Shown: positions 36,159-44,336 of the stretch, in pieces | How positions within the stretch are numbered: position 1 is the first letter of the stretch | Layout: the number at the start of each line of letters is the position of its first letter | NCBI RefSeq assembly: GCF_918698245.1 | Contig: NZ_CAKKMS010000001.1 | Location: 682,001-746,000, forward strand | Length of the DNA: 64,000 nt | Direction of reading: 5' to 3' | Origin: Pedobacter sp. Bi126 | GTDB lineage: Bacteria > Bacteroidota > Bacteroidia > Sphingobacteriales > Sphingobacteriaceae | The notes under the pieces: generated by a model | What the model saw: the letters and a program-made list of their open reading frames with translations, nothing else | Told to the model about the DNA's origin: nothing | The model's database searches: none | Made by a program: the position numbers and the translations under genes

Positions 36159-36947
36159 CTAAACGATATTATGCAAAATATCTGGATGCTCATCGCCTTT
36201 ATATTCGCTCGAAATTTTGCGGTATGCAACAGTTAGTGCTACACTCGAAAGTGGAACAATGATAAATGAACTTAAAATATTTACAATAAAAGCCACCAAT
36301 GGCCATTGCAGGTAGTTTAACAACAGATAAATTAAATATCCTCCACCTAAAACCACCAATAACAATAAAATCTTCGTGAAATTTCCTTTAGTGGTAGCCA
36401 AACTCAATTTAATCGAATCAAATGGTGTCGCGCCTTTATCAATAATAAAAAACGGGAAAAATGAAATTCTTAACCAGGTGATAAAAATGGCAATAATGCC
36501 TACTGAAATGGCCACATTTTTAACAATTGCCACATTAATCCCGGTATAAATAAAAGGAAAGGCAACCAGGATTACCACCAGATAAACACCAAGGATACAA
36601 CCCACAAAATAAAGGGTAGCTACCAGGAACCGGATAATTTGTTGCCTGGTTGGAAGCGTATCTACAATTTTCACATCGTTTTCTTCATCGTCCATTAAAT
36701 GGAAGATATATTTAAACAGCGAAAGATTGATGGTAAAATAAAGCAGCACAAAAATAATCACCATGATTACACTCAAGGCCTTGCTTACATCCTTAATAAA
36801 AAAGGCCATTAAGCTCGAAGCGCTTGCAGTAATAAACATCAGAAAACATAGTGTAGCAATCGAGAAATAGTGTTTCTTGGTGATGCTCCACGCCTTTTGA
36901 ATTACATCATTAACGGCGAACGTACTTTCTTTTAGGTAATTTATCAT
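36159..36947 (-). CDS. Polytopic membrane protein of unknown function
   Basis: 262 residues with about six hydrophobic segments, the first at about residues 30-55 and the last at about 222-245. An acidic loop (DDEENDVK) lies near residue 90. The layout resembles the membrane domain that accompanies glycerophosphodiesterases, but no catalytic motif is present. Its start overlaps the end of the GT2 gene by 4 bases, so the two are translationally coupled. A role with the glycosyltransferases is possible but not shown. Confidence 0.75.
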   Translation of the reverse strand: MINYLKESTFAVNDVIQKAWSITKKHYFSIATLCFLMFITASASSLMAFFIKDVSKALSVIMVIIFVLLYFTINLSLFKYIFHLMDDEENDVKIVDTLPTRQQIIRFLVATLYFVGCILGVYLVVILVAFPFIYTGINVAIVKNVAISVGIIAIFITWLRISFFPFFIIDKGATPFDSIKLSLATTKGNFTKILLLLVVLGGGYLIYLLLNYLQWPLVAFIVNILSSFIIVPLSSVALTVAYRKISSEYKGDEHPDILHNIV

Positions 36948-37912
36948 TGTTGTTTGAATACCACTCGTTTAAATAAATCCTGTATAAATCCTAAACCATA
37001 AGCGGTTAATTGGATAAATGAAGAGATAATGCTCAAAAATGCAACTTTTAACGATTTATTTACAGACCATGAATGAAAAAATATCAACATAAAGTAAATC
37101 AATAAGAAGAAGTTACACACATATGCCAATGGAGGATATATAAAGTTACACAAAACGGTGAAACCAAAACCCAATGTAAACAGTGCTGGAAAAAAATGTA
37201 CCAATTTTAATTCTTTTGGAAAATGTTTGTAAATATTGATCCTCGCCCTGCCAAAAAAGTGTAACTGTTTGTAAAACTGACTAAAACTTGTCCGGCGTTT
37301 ATGGTAAACCTTTGCATCTGGGATTAACCCAATTTTAAAACCGTTTTCGTGAATACGGATACTATATTCGATATCTTCGCCCAATCGGGTTAAGATAAAA
37401 CCACCTACCTTCTCCCAGGCCTGACGGGAAACACCCATATTAAAACTGCGGGGGTGAAATTGGCCTACGTGCTGTTTGTTTCCGCGGATTCCACCAGTGG
37501 TGAAAGGCGATGTCATGGCATAACTAATTGCTTTTTGCACAGGCGTAAAGCTATCATGTGCGGCATCCGGACCGCCATAGGCATCTAAATGATGCTCATA
37601 CAAATAATTTTTAACCGTTTCGAGGTAATTTGCAGGAATTAAACAATCTGAATCGAAAATAACAAAGTAATCACCCGTTGCCCTTTCGAAACCAAAATTA
37701 CGGGCAAAGCCCTGTCCGGCATTTTCTTTAAAGTAATATTTAATGTCCAGTTTATCCGCATAAGAAGCTACAATTGCTTTTGCATCGTTTTTCGAACCAT
37801 CTTCTATAACCAAAACCTCAAACTGCAAATAAGTCTGTTTAGTTAGGGTGTTTAAAAGTTCGTCAATTTCTTGAGGACGATTGTAAAGTGGAATGATGAT
37901 GGAGAAAAACAT
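36944..37912 (-). CDS. GT2 family glycosyltransferase with membrane segments
   Basis: 322 residues. The GT-A nucleotide-binding start SIIIPLYNRPQEIDELL and EVLVIEDGSKND are visible, followed by the metal-binding DSDCLIP in DYFVIFDSDCLIP (about residues 88-100) and GEDIEYSIRI near 180. The last ~85 residues hold two or three hydrophobic helices. The role is transfer of a sugar to a lipid or surface acceptor at the inner membrane; donor and acceptor are unknown. It overlaps the following membrane-protein gene by 4 bases. A 16-bp inverted repeat separates it from the other GT2. Confidence 0.88.
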   Translation of the reverse strand: MFFSIIIPLYNRPQEIDELLNTLTKQTYLQFEVLVIEDGSKNDAKAIVASYADKLDIKYYFKENAGQGFARNFGFERATGDYFVIFDSDCLIPANYLETVKNYLYEHHLDAYGGPDAAHDSFTPVQKAISYAMTSPFTTGGIRGNKQHVGQFHPRSFNMGVSRQAWEKVGGFILTRLGEDIEYSIRIHENGFKIGLIPDAKVYHKRRTSFSQFYKQLHFFGRARINIYKHFPKELKLVHFFPALFTLGFGFTVLCNFIYPPLAYVCNFFLLIYFMLIFFHSWSVNKSLKVAFLSIISSFIQLTAYGLGFIQDLFKRVVFKQQ

Positions 37913-37926
37913 GTCTTGAAGCTGAA

Positions 37927-37981
37927 AGCTGAAAGACTAAAGACCAAAGCGCTTTGTGCTTTAAGCTTTAGTCTTTCAGCT
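37927..37981. repeat. Perfect 16-bp inverted repeat between two glycosyltransferase genes
   Basis: AGCTGAAAGACTAAAG (37927-37942) is exactly complementary to CTTTAGTCTTTCAGCT (37966-37981), with AAAGC/GCTTT in the loop. It covers almost the whole gap and touches the stop codon of the upstream GT2. It could end or weaken read-through into the downstream GT2 (no long T-run), or be a member of the GAAAGCTGAAAG repeat family also seen near 57150. Confidence 0.7.
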
Positions 37982-38931
37982 TATTTAAGTTCTTTTTCGA
38001 TTAAATATTGGTTTCTTTCTGGTGCGTTACGCGATAAGAGTTCTGCAATAAAACCTGCCAGGAACATCTGCGAACCAACAACAATGGCAACCAGTGATAA
38101 ATAAAACAATGGTTGATCGGTTACATCGCGGTAAGCTAAGCCCTGCCATATCAAATATTTCTTTTCGAATAATATGTAAAGCGCCATAATTATACCGATA
38201 AAGAAGCTTAAAACACCTAATGAACCAAAAAAGTGCATGGGGCGTTTGCCGAATTTACCAACAAAAAATATAGAAAGTAAATCTAAAAAGCCATTTATAA
38301 ACCTACTAAAGCCGAATTTTGTTGTGCCATATTTGCGGGCACGGTGTTCTACCACCTGCTCGGATATTTTACTAAATCCGGCCCATTTGGCAATTACCGG
38401 GATATAACGGTGCATTTCGCCGTAAACTTCGATGGTTTTGATCACATCGCTACGGTAAGCTTTTAAGCCACAGTTAAAATCGTTCAGCTCTATACCGCTC
38501 ATTTTGCGGGTAGCCGCGTTGAATAATTTAGTTGGAATAGTTTTCGTAATCGGATCGTAACGTTTCTTTTTCCAGCCTGAAATGATATCAAGCTTTTCTT
38601 CTTTTATGCGGCGGTATAATTCAGGGATTTCATCCGGACTATCCTGCAGATCGGCATCCATGGTAATGACCACATCGCCCTGAGTAGCTTCGAAACCAAC
38701 ATTTAAGGCTGCAGATTTACCGTAGTTCCTTCTAAACTTAATGCCTTTAATGGCAGGGTTTTGAAATCTTAATTCTTCAATCACCTCCCATGATCTATCG
38801 GTACTACCATCATCAACCAAAATAATTTCATAACTGAAATTATTGTCGATCATCACTTTATCAATCCATGCCGTTAATTCTGGCAAAGATTCATCTTCAT
38901 TAAATAAGGGTACTACAACTGATATATCCAT
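37981..38931 (-). CDS. GT2 family glycosyltransferase, polyprenyl-phosphate (DPM1/GtrB-like) type
   Basis: 316 residues. MDISVVVPLFNEDESLPEL and EIILVDDGSTDRSWEVIEEL form the donor site. VITMDADLQDSP (about residues 89-100) has the DAD metal motif and the DLQDSP signature typical of polyprenyl-phosphate sugar synthases. Two C-terminal transmembrane helices (about 230-255 and 272-300) anchor it in the inner membrane. The likely role is charging undecaprenyl phosphate with a hexose for surface-glycan or protein modification. Confidence 0.9.
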   Translation of the reverse strand: MDISVVVPLFNEDESLPELTAWIDKVMIDNNFSYEIILVDDGSTDRSWEVIEELRFQNPAIKGIKFRRNYGKSAALNVGFEATQGDVVITMDADLQDSPDEIPELYRRIKEEKLDIISGWKKKRYDPITKTIPTKLFNAATRKMSGIELNDFNCGLKAYRSDVIKTIEVYGEMHRYIPVIAKWAGFSKISEQVVEHRARKYGTTKFGFSRFINGFLDLLSIFFVGKFGKRPMHFFGSLGVLSFFIGIIMALYILFEKKYLIWQGLAYRDVTDQPLFYLSLVAIVVGSQMFLAGFIAELLSRNAPERNQYLIEKELK

Positions 38932-38944
38932 TTTTGAGTATTAT

Positions 38945-39029
38945 CGTCATTGCGAGAAGGAACGACGAAGCAATCTATTATAAGATTGCCACACCCCTGC
39001 GCATTTCCCACGCTTCGTTCGCAATGACG
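38945..39029. repeat. CGTCATTGCGAG-type palindromic repeat
   Basis: CGTCATTGCGAG at 38945 and its inverse CGCAATGACG ending at 39029 bracket an imperfect inverted repeat (GAAGCAATCT...AGATTGCC). The same family occurs in perfect form at 58945-59018. It fills most of the 38932-39101 gap. Confidence 0.8.
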
Positions 39030-39101
39030 CATTATTAAAAACGTGCAAATTTCATCAAATTAAATGATAAAACCTGCACGTTCAAAATTTTATAAAAGAA
39101 A

Positions 39102-39671
39102 TTAACCTTCCTTTGGAAACGAATCGAATGTAACTGGTTGTTTTTTCTTTAAGATAGCTGAGAGGATTAAAGAAAGTACCCCATACAGTGCAAGTGAAAC
39201 TCCAAAGCTTGTAAAGATGTTTTTAAAAGTAGGTTCAAGCTTCTCTTGCATATTTCCACCTTTAGCTATCGCCTCATCAATTTGCTCGCTAGCCATTCCG
39301 AATTTTTCCATCATAGCTCTCTGTGCCTCTTCGATAGCAGCAGCAGCTCTTTGTGGAAGATCTGGATCGATAAATTTCATTAGTATCACATTATAAAGCG
39401 TTGCAGTTAAGGCTAAAATAAGGGAGATGATTAAATAAGCTTTAAAGGCCTCTCCAAATGTCCAAAACCCGCCTATTTCTTTACGGATGTTTATTCCCAC
39501 CACTACTAACAGTACGATGAATAAAACAAATATACCTATCTGGGCCGCAAAACTGGTGTAAATTAATACAGGGTCTATGAAATGCAAGGTTAACGATACG
39601 ATTATCGAAACCGCAGCGAGCATTAATCCATTTTTAATAGCTAATTTGGAAATAAGAGCACTCTTGTCCAT
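39102..39671 (-). CDS. DUF4199 family membrane protein
   Basis: 189 residues with four hydrophobic helices (about 12-30, 36-58, 75-98 and 148-168). The family pattern includes GGFWTFGEAFKAYLIISLI between helices 2 and 3, and a helical acidic/basic loop between 3 and 4. The function of the family, typical of Bacteroidota, is unknown. It follows the acidic protein gene by 16 bases and is probably co-transcribed with it. Confidence 0.85.
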   Translation of the reverse strand: MDKSALISKLAIKNGLMLAAVSIIVSLTLHFIDPVLIYTSFAAQIGIFVLFIVLLVVVGINIRKEIGGFWTFGEAFKAYLIISLILALTATLYNVILMKFIDPDLPQRAAAAIEEAQRAMMEKFGMASEQIDEAIAKGGNMQEKLEPTFKNIFTSFGVSLALYGVLSLILSAILKKKQPVTFDSFPKEG

Positions 39672-39687
39672 AATTTTAAGTTTTAGT

Positions 39688-40356
39688 TTAATTATTAATT
39701 GTTGTAATTAATATATAAGTAGCAGAATCGAACGATTTGTTACTGCTATACTGAATTATTTCTTTAGTTGTTTCTGCACTTCCCTCAACATCGAGGAAAA
39801 AAGTCATAAATGGAACAAACAATTCTTGCATTTCTTCACTGATATTTAAATTTGCAGCTGTTTTACAAATCTCTTCTACACTGGTTTCTGCTAATTGTTG
39901 GTTACTGATCAGCTCTTCGTAAATCTCAAATTCATCCTGAAACTCATCGTCTTCTACCAATAAAAATTCTTTAAGGAAATCGCCCAATTCAGGATCTAAA
40001 TCTTCATCCTTACACTCTTTAATGTAAAGCAGAAGGTTTAACAATTCTGTTCCTCTATCTATGGTTTCTTCTTCGATATTCGCCCATTCATCACTTTCTA
40101 AATAGTCGTCTTCCAGTTTCTGTACGTCACTGCTAAAGAAATTCACCATTAATAAATCGAAAAATACTTCGCGTAATTCTTCAAATTTCGGGTGAGAATC
40201 GAAAACGGCATCGAAAGCAGTCGCTTTATCTAAAAAGTTAACATCAAGCTCAAAAGCAGCTAATAATTCTGTTTCAAAACCGTCTACATTGGTAGCTGAA
40301 ACCTCAGCATACTTGTTAATGGCTGCACTTAGTGCTTTTTTTACTCTATTATCCAT
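39688..40356 (-). CDS. Acidic helical protein of unknown function
   Basis: 222 residues, no signal peptide and no membrane segment. It is strongly acidic, with stretches such as LEDDYLESDEWANIEEE (about residues 82-98) and VEDDEFQDEFEIYEEL (about 132-148). Predicted mostly helical. No domain is recognised. A cytoplasmic protein is likely. The next gene, a DUF4199 membrane protein, begins 16 bases downstream. Confidence 0.75.
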   Translation of the reverse strand: MDNRVKKALSAAINKYAEVSATNVDGFETELLAAFELDVNFLDKATAFDAVFDSHPKFEELREVFFDLLMVNFFSSDVQKLEDDYLESDEWANIEEETIDRGTELLNLLLYIKECKDEDLDPELGDFLKEFLLVEDDEFQDEFEIYEELISNQQLAETSVEEICKTAANLNISEEMQELFVPFMTFFLDVEGSAETTKEIIQYSSNKSFDSATYILITTINN

Positions 40357-40519
40357 GATTAAGATTTTTAGGATTTTAGGATGATAAGATTGTATGACCT
40401 GAACAACAAAATTGTAATTTCTTGCTTTAGTCTTTAAGTTCTTATAGCCTGTTAATTTATCAAATTTTTTTTTGAACTAATACCTTTAAGAAATGGTTAA
40501 GAACCCCATGCCTTCAACC

Positions 40520-41776
40520 TTAATTCTCCCAGTACTGATTATTATTATAAACCAAAGTTACTTTTCCGGTAAGTTCGGCACCCAATAATGGACTGTTTGC
40601 CGATTTTGAATGGTTATTTGCAGCATTGTATAACCATTTTTCTGCCGTATTAAAAATGGTAAAGTTGGCTTCAATACCTTCTTCGATTACCGGAACAGTT
40701 AAATTTAATAATTTACGTGGATTAATGGCCAATTTCTCTGCAATTAAAGCGATATCCAATCCAGCCTTTAATAATAGTGGCAACACGGTTTGTAAAGCGA
40801 TGATGCCGTAGTGCGCAATTTCGAACTCTACATTTTTAAATTCGATTTCTTCGGGACGGTGCTGAGAAGTAATGGCATCAATGGTTCCGTCTTTTAAGCC
40901 AGCAATTAGCGCCTTTACATCTGCTTTTCCACGCAATGGTGGCTTAACCTTATAGTTGCTGTCAAAATCGCTTAAAAGGTCTTCTGTAAACACCAGGTGA
41001 TGTGCGGTTACATCGCACGAAACCTGAACGCCATCTTTTTTTGCTTTACGAATCAAAGCCACAGCCCCGGCAGTTGAAATATTGCTAATGTGAATTTTGG
41101 TTTCATTATAAGATGCCAGAAAAATATCGCGGGCAATATGCATTTCTTCAGCCAATGCGGGTAAACCTTTCATGCCCAACAGCACAGAATTTTTGCTCTC
41201 GTTAATCTGCGATTTGCCAGCTATGGATTTATTTTCGGGATAAACCATTAATAGGGCATCGAAACCTTTTGCATATTGTAATGCACGGCTCATAAAACCA
41301 TCGTCTTGTAAGGCTTTATCGCCATCTGAAAAAGCTACCGCACCTGCCTGCTGCATATCGAACAGTTCGGCAAGCTCTTTTGCCTCACGGTTCTGACTTA
41401 TCGCACCAACTGGCAACACATCAACCAAATTGTTTTTAGCCCTATTGATAATGTATTCTACCTGAGATTTTGACTGCACAACCGGACTGGTTTGCGGCAA
41501 TAAAGCTAAGCCTGTAAAACCTCCAGCTTTTGCCGTTGCTGTTAATGTTTGAATATCTTCCTTGGTTTCGAAACCCGGATCGCCAGCTACACAGTTTAGA
41601 TCGAAAAAACCCGGCGTTAAGAAAGCACCCTGAGCATCAAAAACAGTTTCGTTTTTATCGGCAGTTAATTTACCTATGTTTTTAATTTTGCCATTTTCTA
41701 CCCGGACATCGCATTGTTGATTATTGAATTTACTTTGCGGATCGGCAATGGCTACATTTTTAACCAGGAGATTCAT
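40520..41776 (-). CDS. Dihydroorotase-family protein lacking metal ligands (probable pseudoenzyme)
   Basis: 418 residues with the overall layout of class I dihydroorotase: an N-terminal beta-sandwich strand set (VRVENGKIKNIGKL), TPGFFDLNCVAGDPGFE, DVTAHHL and a C-terminal NPRKLLNL. Key residues are changed. The DxHxHxR motif reads DLNCVAG, the HIxHIST motif reads HISNIST, and the DHAPH-type motif reads SQHRPEE. Without these zinc ligands the normal reaction is unlikely. Known parallels are the inactive PyrC-like subunits that hold aspartate transcarbamoylase together in some bacteria. No pyrB is adjacent. Its start overlaps the vWA gene by 4 bases. Confidence 0.85.
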   Translation of the reverse strand: MNLLVKNVAIADPQSKFNNQQCDVRVENGKIKNIGKLTADKNETVFDAQGAFLTPGFFDLNCVAGDPGFETKEDIQTLTATAKAGGFTGLALLPQTSPVVQSKSQVEYIINRAKNNLVDVLPVGAISQNREAKELAELFDMQQAGAVAFSDGDKALQDDGFMSRALQYAKGFDALLMVYPENKSIAGKSQINESKNSVLLGMKGLPALAEEMHIARDIFLASYNETKIHISNISTAGAVALIRKAKKDGVQVSCDVTAHHLVFTEDLLSDFDSNYKVKPPLRGKADVKALIAGLKDGTIDAITSQHRPEEIEFKNVEFEIAHYGIIALQTVLPLLLKAGLDIALIAEKLAINPRKLLNLTVPVIEEGIEANFTIFNTAEKWLYNAANNHSKSANSPLLGAELTGKVTLVYNNNQYWEN

Positions 41777-43812
41777 ATTGTTTTTTTTGTGTTGTTAAAA
41801 AATCGGATGAGCAAAATTTCTGCTGCAATAAAAATCAGCGACAAAATTAGACAAAGTTTCCATAAAGTCTGCCCGATTTTATTAGTGCCGGCAATTAATT
41901 TAACGGCATCTTTATCGGTATCGAATATTTTCATATTGCCTTTGTCAGCCAACTGATTGAGTGCTGTTTTGTCTAAATAATGCATATCAGATTCTGTTCT
42001 GCCATTGTTGAAACTATAAACAGCAAGTAGCGAATCTGCAAGTTTCAGGTTATAAAAGCCTGCATTTTTTATCTGATCGGCAATGTAAATCAGCGTTTTC
42101 CCATTTGCCTGACGGATTTCAGGAATTGCCTCAAAACCATCAGCAGTAATTTTTAAGCTTTGGTTTTTACCTAGCGTAATCTTTTTACCCGCCAAGGCAT
42201 TATCATTACCGAGGTTGTAATATAAAGGCGTTTCATTCCCTCCACTCAATGCCAAACGATAAATCAGCGGCACGAACACCGGATGATGGGCTAAATTCCC
42301 GTCACTTGTATTAAGCCCTGAAGCAGATAAATACACCTGCCCGTTACCTACGCCATACTTAGAGAAAAAAGGTTTTCTGCCAGGCAATAACATAATATCT
42401 TCTTTATTAGAGGTATTTTTCTCTACGAAAGAATAATAACGGGAAGCTGTTGGAAGATCTAGATTTTTGGGAATTTCCTCAAAAACAGTCTTGAAAATGG
42501 GGTTTTGCAGATCAATCTGGTCAACCTTAGAGGCGGTAGTATTTAACGTTTGAATGGCAGGAAGCGACAATCCGCTTAAAAATGAGTTATAAGTTTGAAT
42601 ATTGGCATCTAAATCAGGAAAAAGCACCACCGTACCACCTGCATTCAGGTAGGTTTTTAGTTGTTGTGCCAATCCTGTTGATGGATTTTTCAAACCGTTC
42701 AGCACAATCAGGCCGTAACTGGCAAAATTGCTATAATTCACATTGCTTTCGGCATTCTCGGTGAGTTGATAATAACGATCGGCAGCAAACAGTGCTTTAA
42801 TGTAATTGCCCGTATTGGCTCCATTAATACTCAGAACAGGAAAACTTTCGTCTACCTTAAAGCTAAAGGAAAGTGTATCATCAAAGGTTACCGGAAAATC
42901 TTTAATAGTGATTATACCTTTTTGCCATCCTGCGTTCAGTCCAGAGAAATTCAGGGTATCTTTAACCGTTTTACCTGCAGGAATGGTTACGGCACCCAAT
43001 CCCTTTTGTTGGTTGTTGATGCTAAGTTTTAGAGGAATGTTCTTTGCTTCCTCCTCTGAGTAATTTTTCAACTGTACAACCAAACGCTCATTTGCTCCCG
43101 GCTGATGATTTGGCGAAAGTGCCCAAACGCTATCTATGGCAACATTCGGAAGCGTATTGGCATTCAGTTTCAAAAATGAATATTGAATATCTGCTTTTGT
43201 ATCGAGTTTATTGGTGGTGGAGATATTTTTTTGAAAATCGGAAATCAGAAAGCTATACTTATTTGCGGAACCCGTTAAAACATTCCCCTGCCGGTTGAGT
43301 ATCTGTTGGAGATTACGGTTTGCTGCCGAGATTTTAACATCATCCAATGCTTTTAAAAACGCTTCCTCGTTTAACAATCGTTGGTGTTTTCCTTCAAAAT
43401 TATTGGTCAACAGTTGAAAACGATCGTTCATTCCAAAACCTTTTACCAGTTCTTTTGCCCTCCGCTTGGCTTCATCAAGCAGGTTACCATCTTTATTAAT
43501 GGCTTCCATGCTGTAAGAATTATCGATATAAATGCTCACTACATTGTTTAAAGCAGTAGTTTTTTGATTGTTCGCCGGAATATAAGGCTGGGCAAATGCC
43601 AGCACCAAAAAGATGATTGCCAAAATCCGCGACAACAGAATAAGCAGGTTTTTAAGTTTTTCTTTGGAAGAATTTTGTTGTTCTACTTCTTTTAAAAGCT
43701 GAACATTAGAAAAATAAACCTTCTTAAACTTCCTGAAATTGAATAAATGAATGATAACCGGGATGGCAACCGATATTAGTGCGAAAAGAAAGCCCGGATA
43801 AAGGAAATTCAT
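41773..43812 (-). CDS. BatA-type membrane protein with von Willebrand factor A domain
   Basis: 679 residues. The N-terminus NFLYPGFLFALISVAIPVIIHLF, followed by a basic stretch (RKFKKVYFSN) and a second helix near residue 60, is the BatA/aerotolerance N-terminal module. A vWA-like domain follows with YIDNSYSM, a MIDAS-type DxSxS (about residues 93-101). A long beta-rich region comes next, and a C-terminal helix (about 650-670) anchors the end. Family members are common in Bacteroidota, and their exact role is unclear. It is coupled to the dihydroorotase-like gene (4-base overlap). Confidence 0.85.
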   Translation of the reverse strand: MNFLYPGFLFALISVAIPVIIHLFNFRKFKKVYFSNVQLLKEVEQQNSSKEKLKNLLILLSRILAIIFLVLAFAQPYIPANNQKTTALNNVVSIYIDNSYSMEAINKDGNLLDEAKRRAKELVKGFGMNDRFQLLTNNFEGKHQRLLNEEAFLKALDDVKISAANRNLQQILNRQGNVLTGSANKYSFLISDFQKNISTTNKLDTKADIQYSFLKLNANTLPNVAIDSVWALSPNHQPGANERLVVQLKNYSEEEAKNIPLKLSINNQQKGLGAVTIPAGKTVKDTLNFSGLNAGWQKGIITIKDFPVTFDDTLSFSFKVDESFPVLSINGANTGNYIKALFAADRYYQLTENAESNVNYSNFASYGLIVLNGLKNPSTGLAQQLKTYLNAGGTVVLFPDLDANIQTYNSFLSGLSLPAIQTLNTTASKVDQIDLQNPIFKTVFEEIPKNLDLPTASRYYSFVEKNTSNKEDIMLLPGRKPFFSKYGVGNGQVYLSASGLNTSDGNLAHHPVFVPLIYRLALSGGNETPLYYNLGNDNALAGKKITLGKNQSLKITADGFEAIPEIRQANGKTLIYIADQIKNAGFYNLKLADSLLAVYSFNNGRTESDMHYLDKTALNQLADKGNMKIFDTDKDAVKLIAGTNKIGQTLWKLCLILSLIFIAAEILLIRFFNNTKKTI

Positions 43813-43872
43813 TAAAAACCAAAGATAGAAAAATTATGGAAAGTGGCGAATTACTATTGTAATAAAGTCGTT

Positions 43873-44277
43873 TTAATAACTGAAACCCGGAAATTCGATA
43901 TTTACAATTTTCCAGCCACCGTTATGCAATGCGAAATACAGTTTAAAAGGTCCGCTTACAATTTTCGACTGTTTTTGAACAACATCTCTATAACCTGCAA
44001 CGCCTTCAACAAAGCCCATACCCTTATCATCGTTCAAAAGCTCGAAATTAACATCGATAATATCGTATCTGCCACCAACATATTCATCAGACCGACCGAA
44101 AACACCTTTTAACCGACCAATAATAACATCCTTACCAATAACTTTATTACCTGGGAGAATAAAAAAATCATTCAGTTCGTTTGTAATGGCCTTCGATTGT
44201 TTAAACCAGGCGTTTATAAATCTAATGGCACTATTTACGATATCAGCCTGATGGTTAAATGTGGGATTGTTCTGCAT
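43873..44277 (-). CDS. NTF2-like (SnoaL/DUF4440-type) small protein
   Basis: 134 residues from the ATG at 44275-44277. The frame extends four codons to a TTG at 44289, but that start would lie against the T-run of a terminator, so the ATG is preferred. The pattern is an N-terminal helix pair (AIRFINAWFKQSKAI) and four curved strands ending YFALHNGGWKIVNIEFPGF, as in the cone-shaped NTF2 fold. No catalytic residues are clear. The terminator directly upstream argues that it is not part of the NAD operon. Confidence 0.7.
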   Translation of the reverse strand: MQNNPTFNHQADIVNSAIRFINAWFKQSKAITNELNDFFILPGNKVIGKDVIIGRLKGVFGRSDEYVGGRYDIIDVNFELLNDDKGMGFVEGVAGYRDVVQKQSKIVSGPFKLYFALHNGGWKIVNIEFPGFSY

Positions 44278-44287
44278 TGTATCTTTC

Positions 44288-44323
44288 AAAAAATTAATCG
44301 ACCGGCCATGGCCAGTCGATTAA
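44288..44323 (-). terminator. Terminator ending the NAD/ADP-ribose operon
   Basis: TTAATCGAC-C-GGCC (44294-44307) pairs with GGCC-A-GTCGATTAA (44310-44323), with one C/A mismatch and a two-base loop. On the minus strand six T follow (A-run 44288-44293). It lies 13 bases after the nadV-like stop, so it marks the operon end. Confidence 0.88.
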
Positions 44324-44336
44324 AAACTTGGCAAAG

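Noticed and set aside
40520..41776. Calling this gene an active pyrC
   Set aside because: All recognisable zinc-ligand motifs are substituted.
44278..44289. TTG start of the NTF2-like gene at 44289
   Set aside because: It abuts the T-run of the terminator. The ATG at 44277 is the better start.
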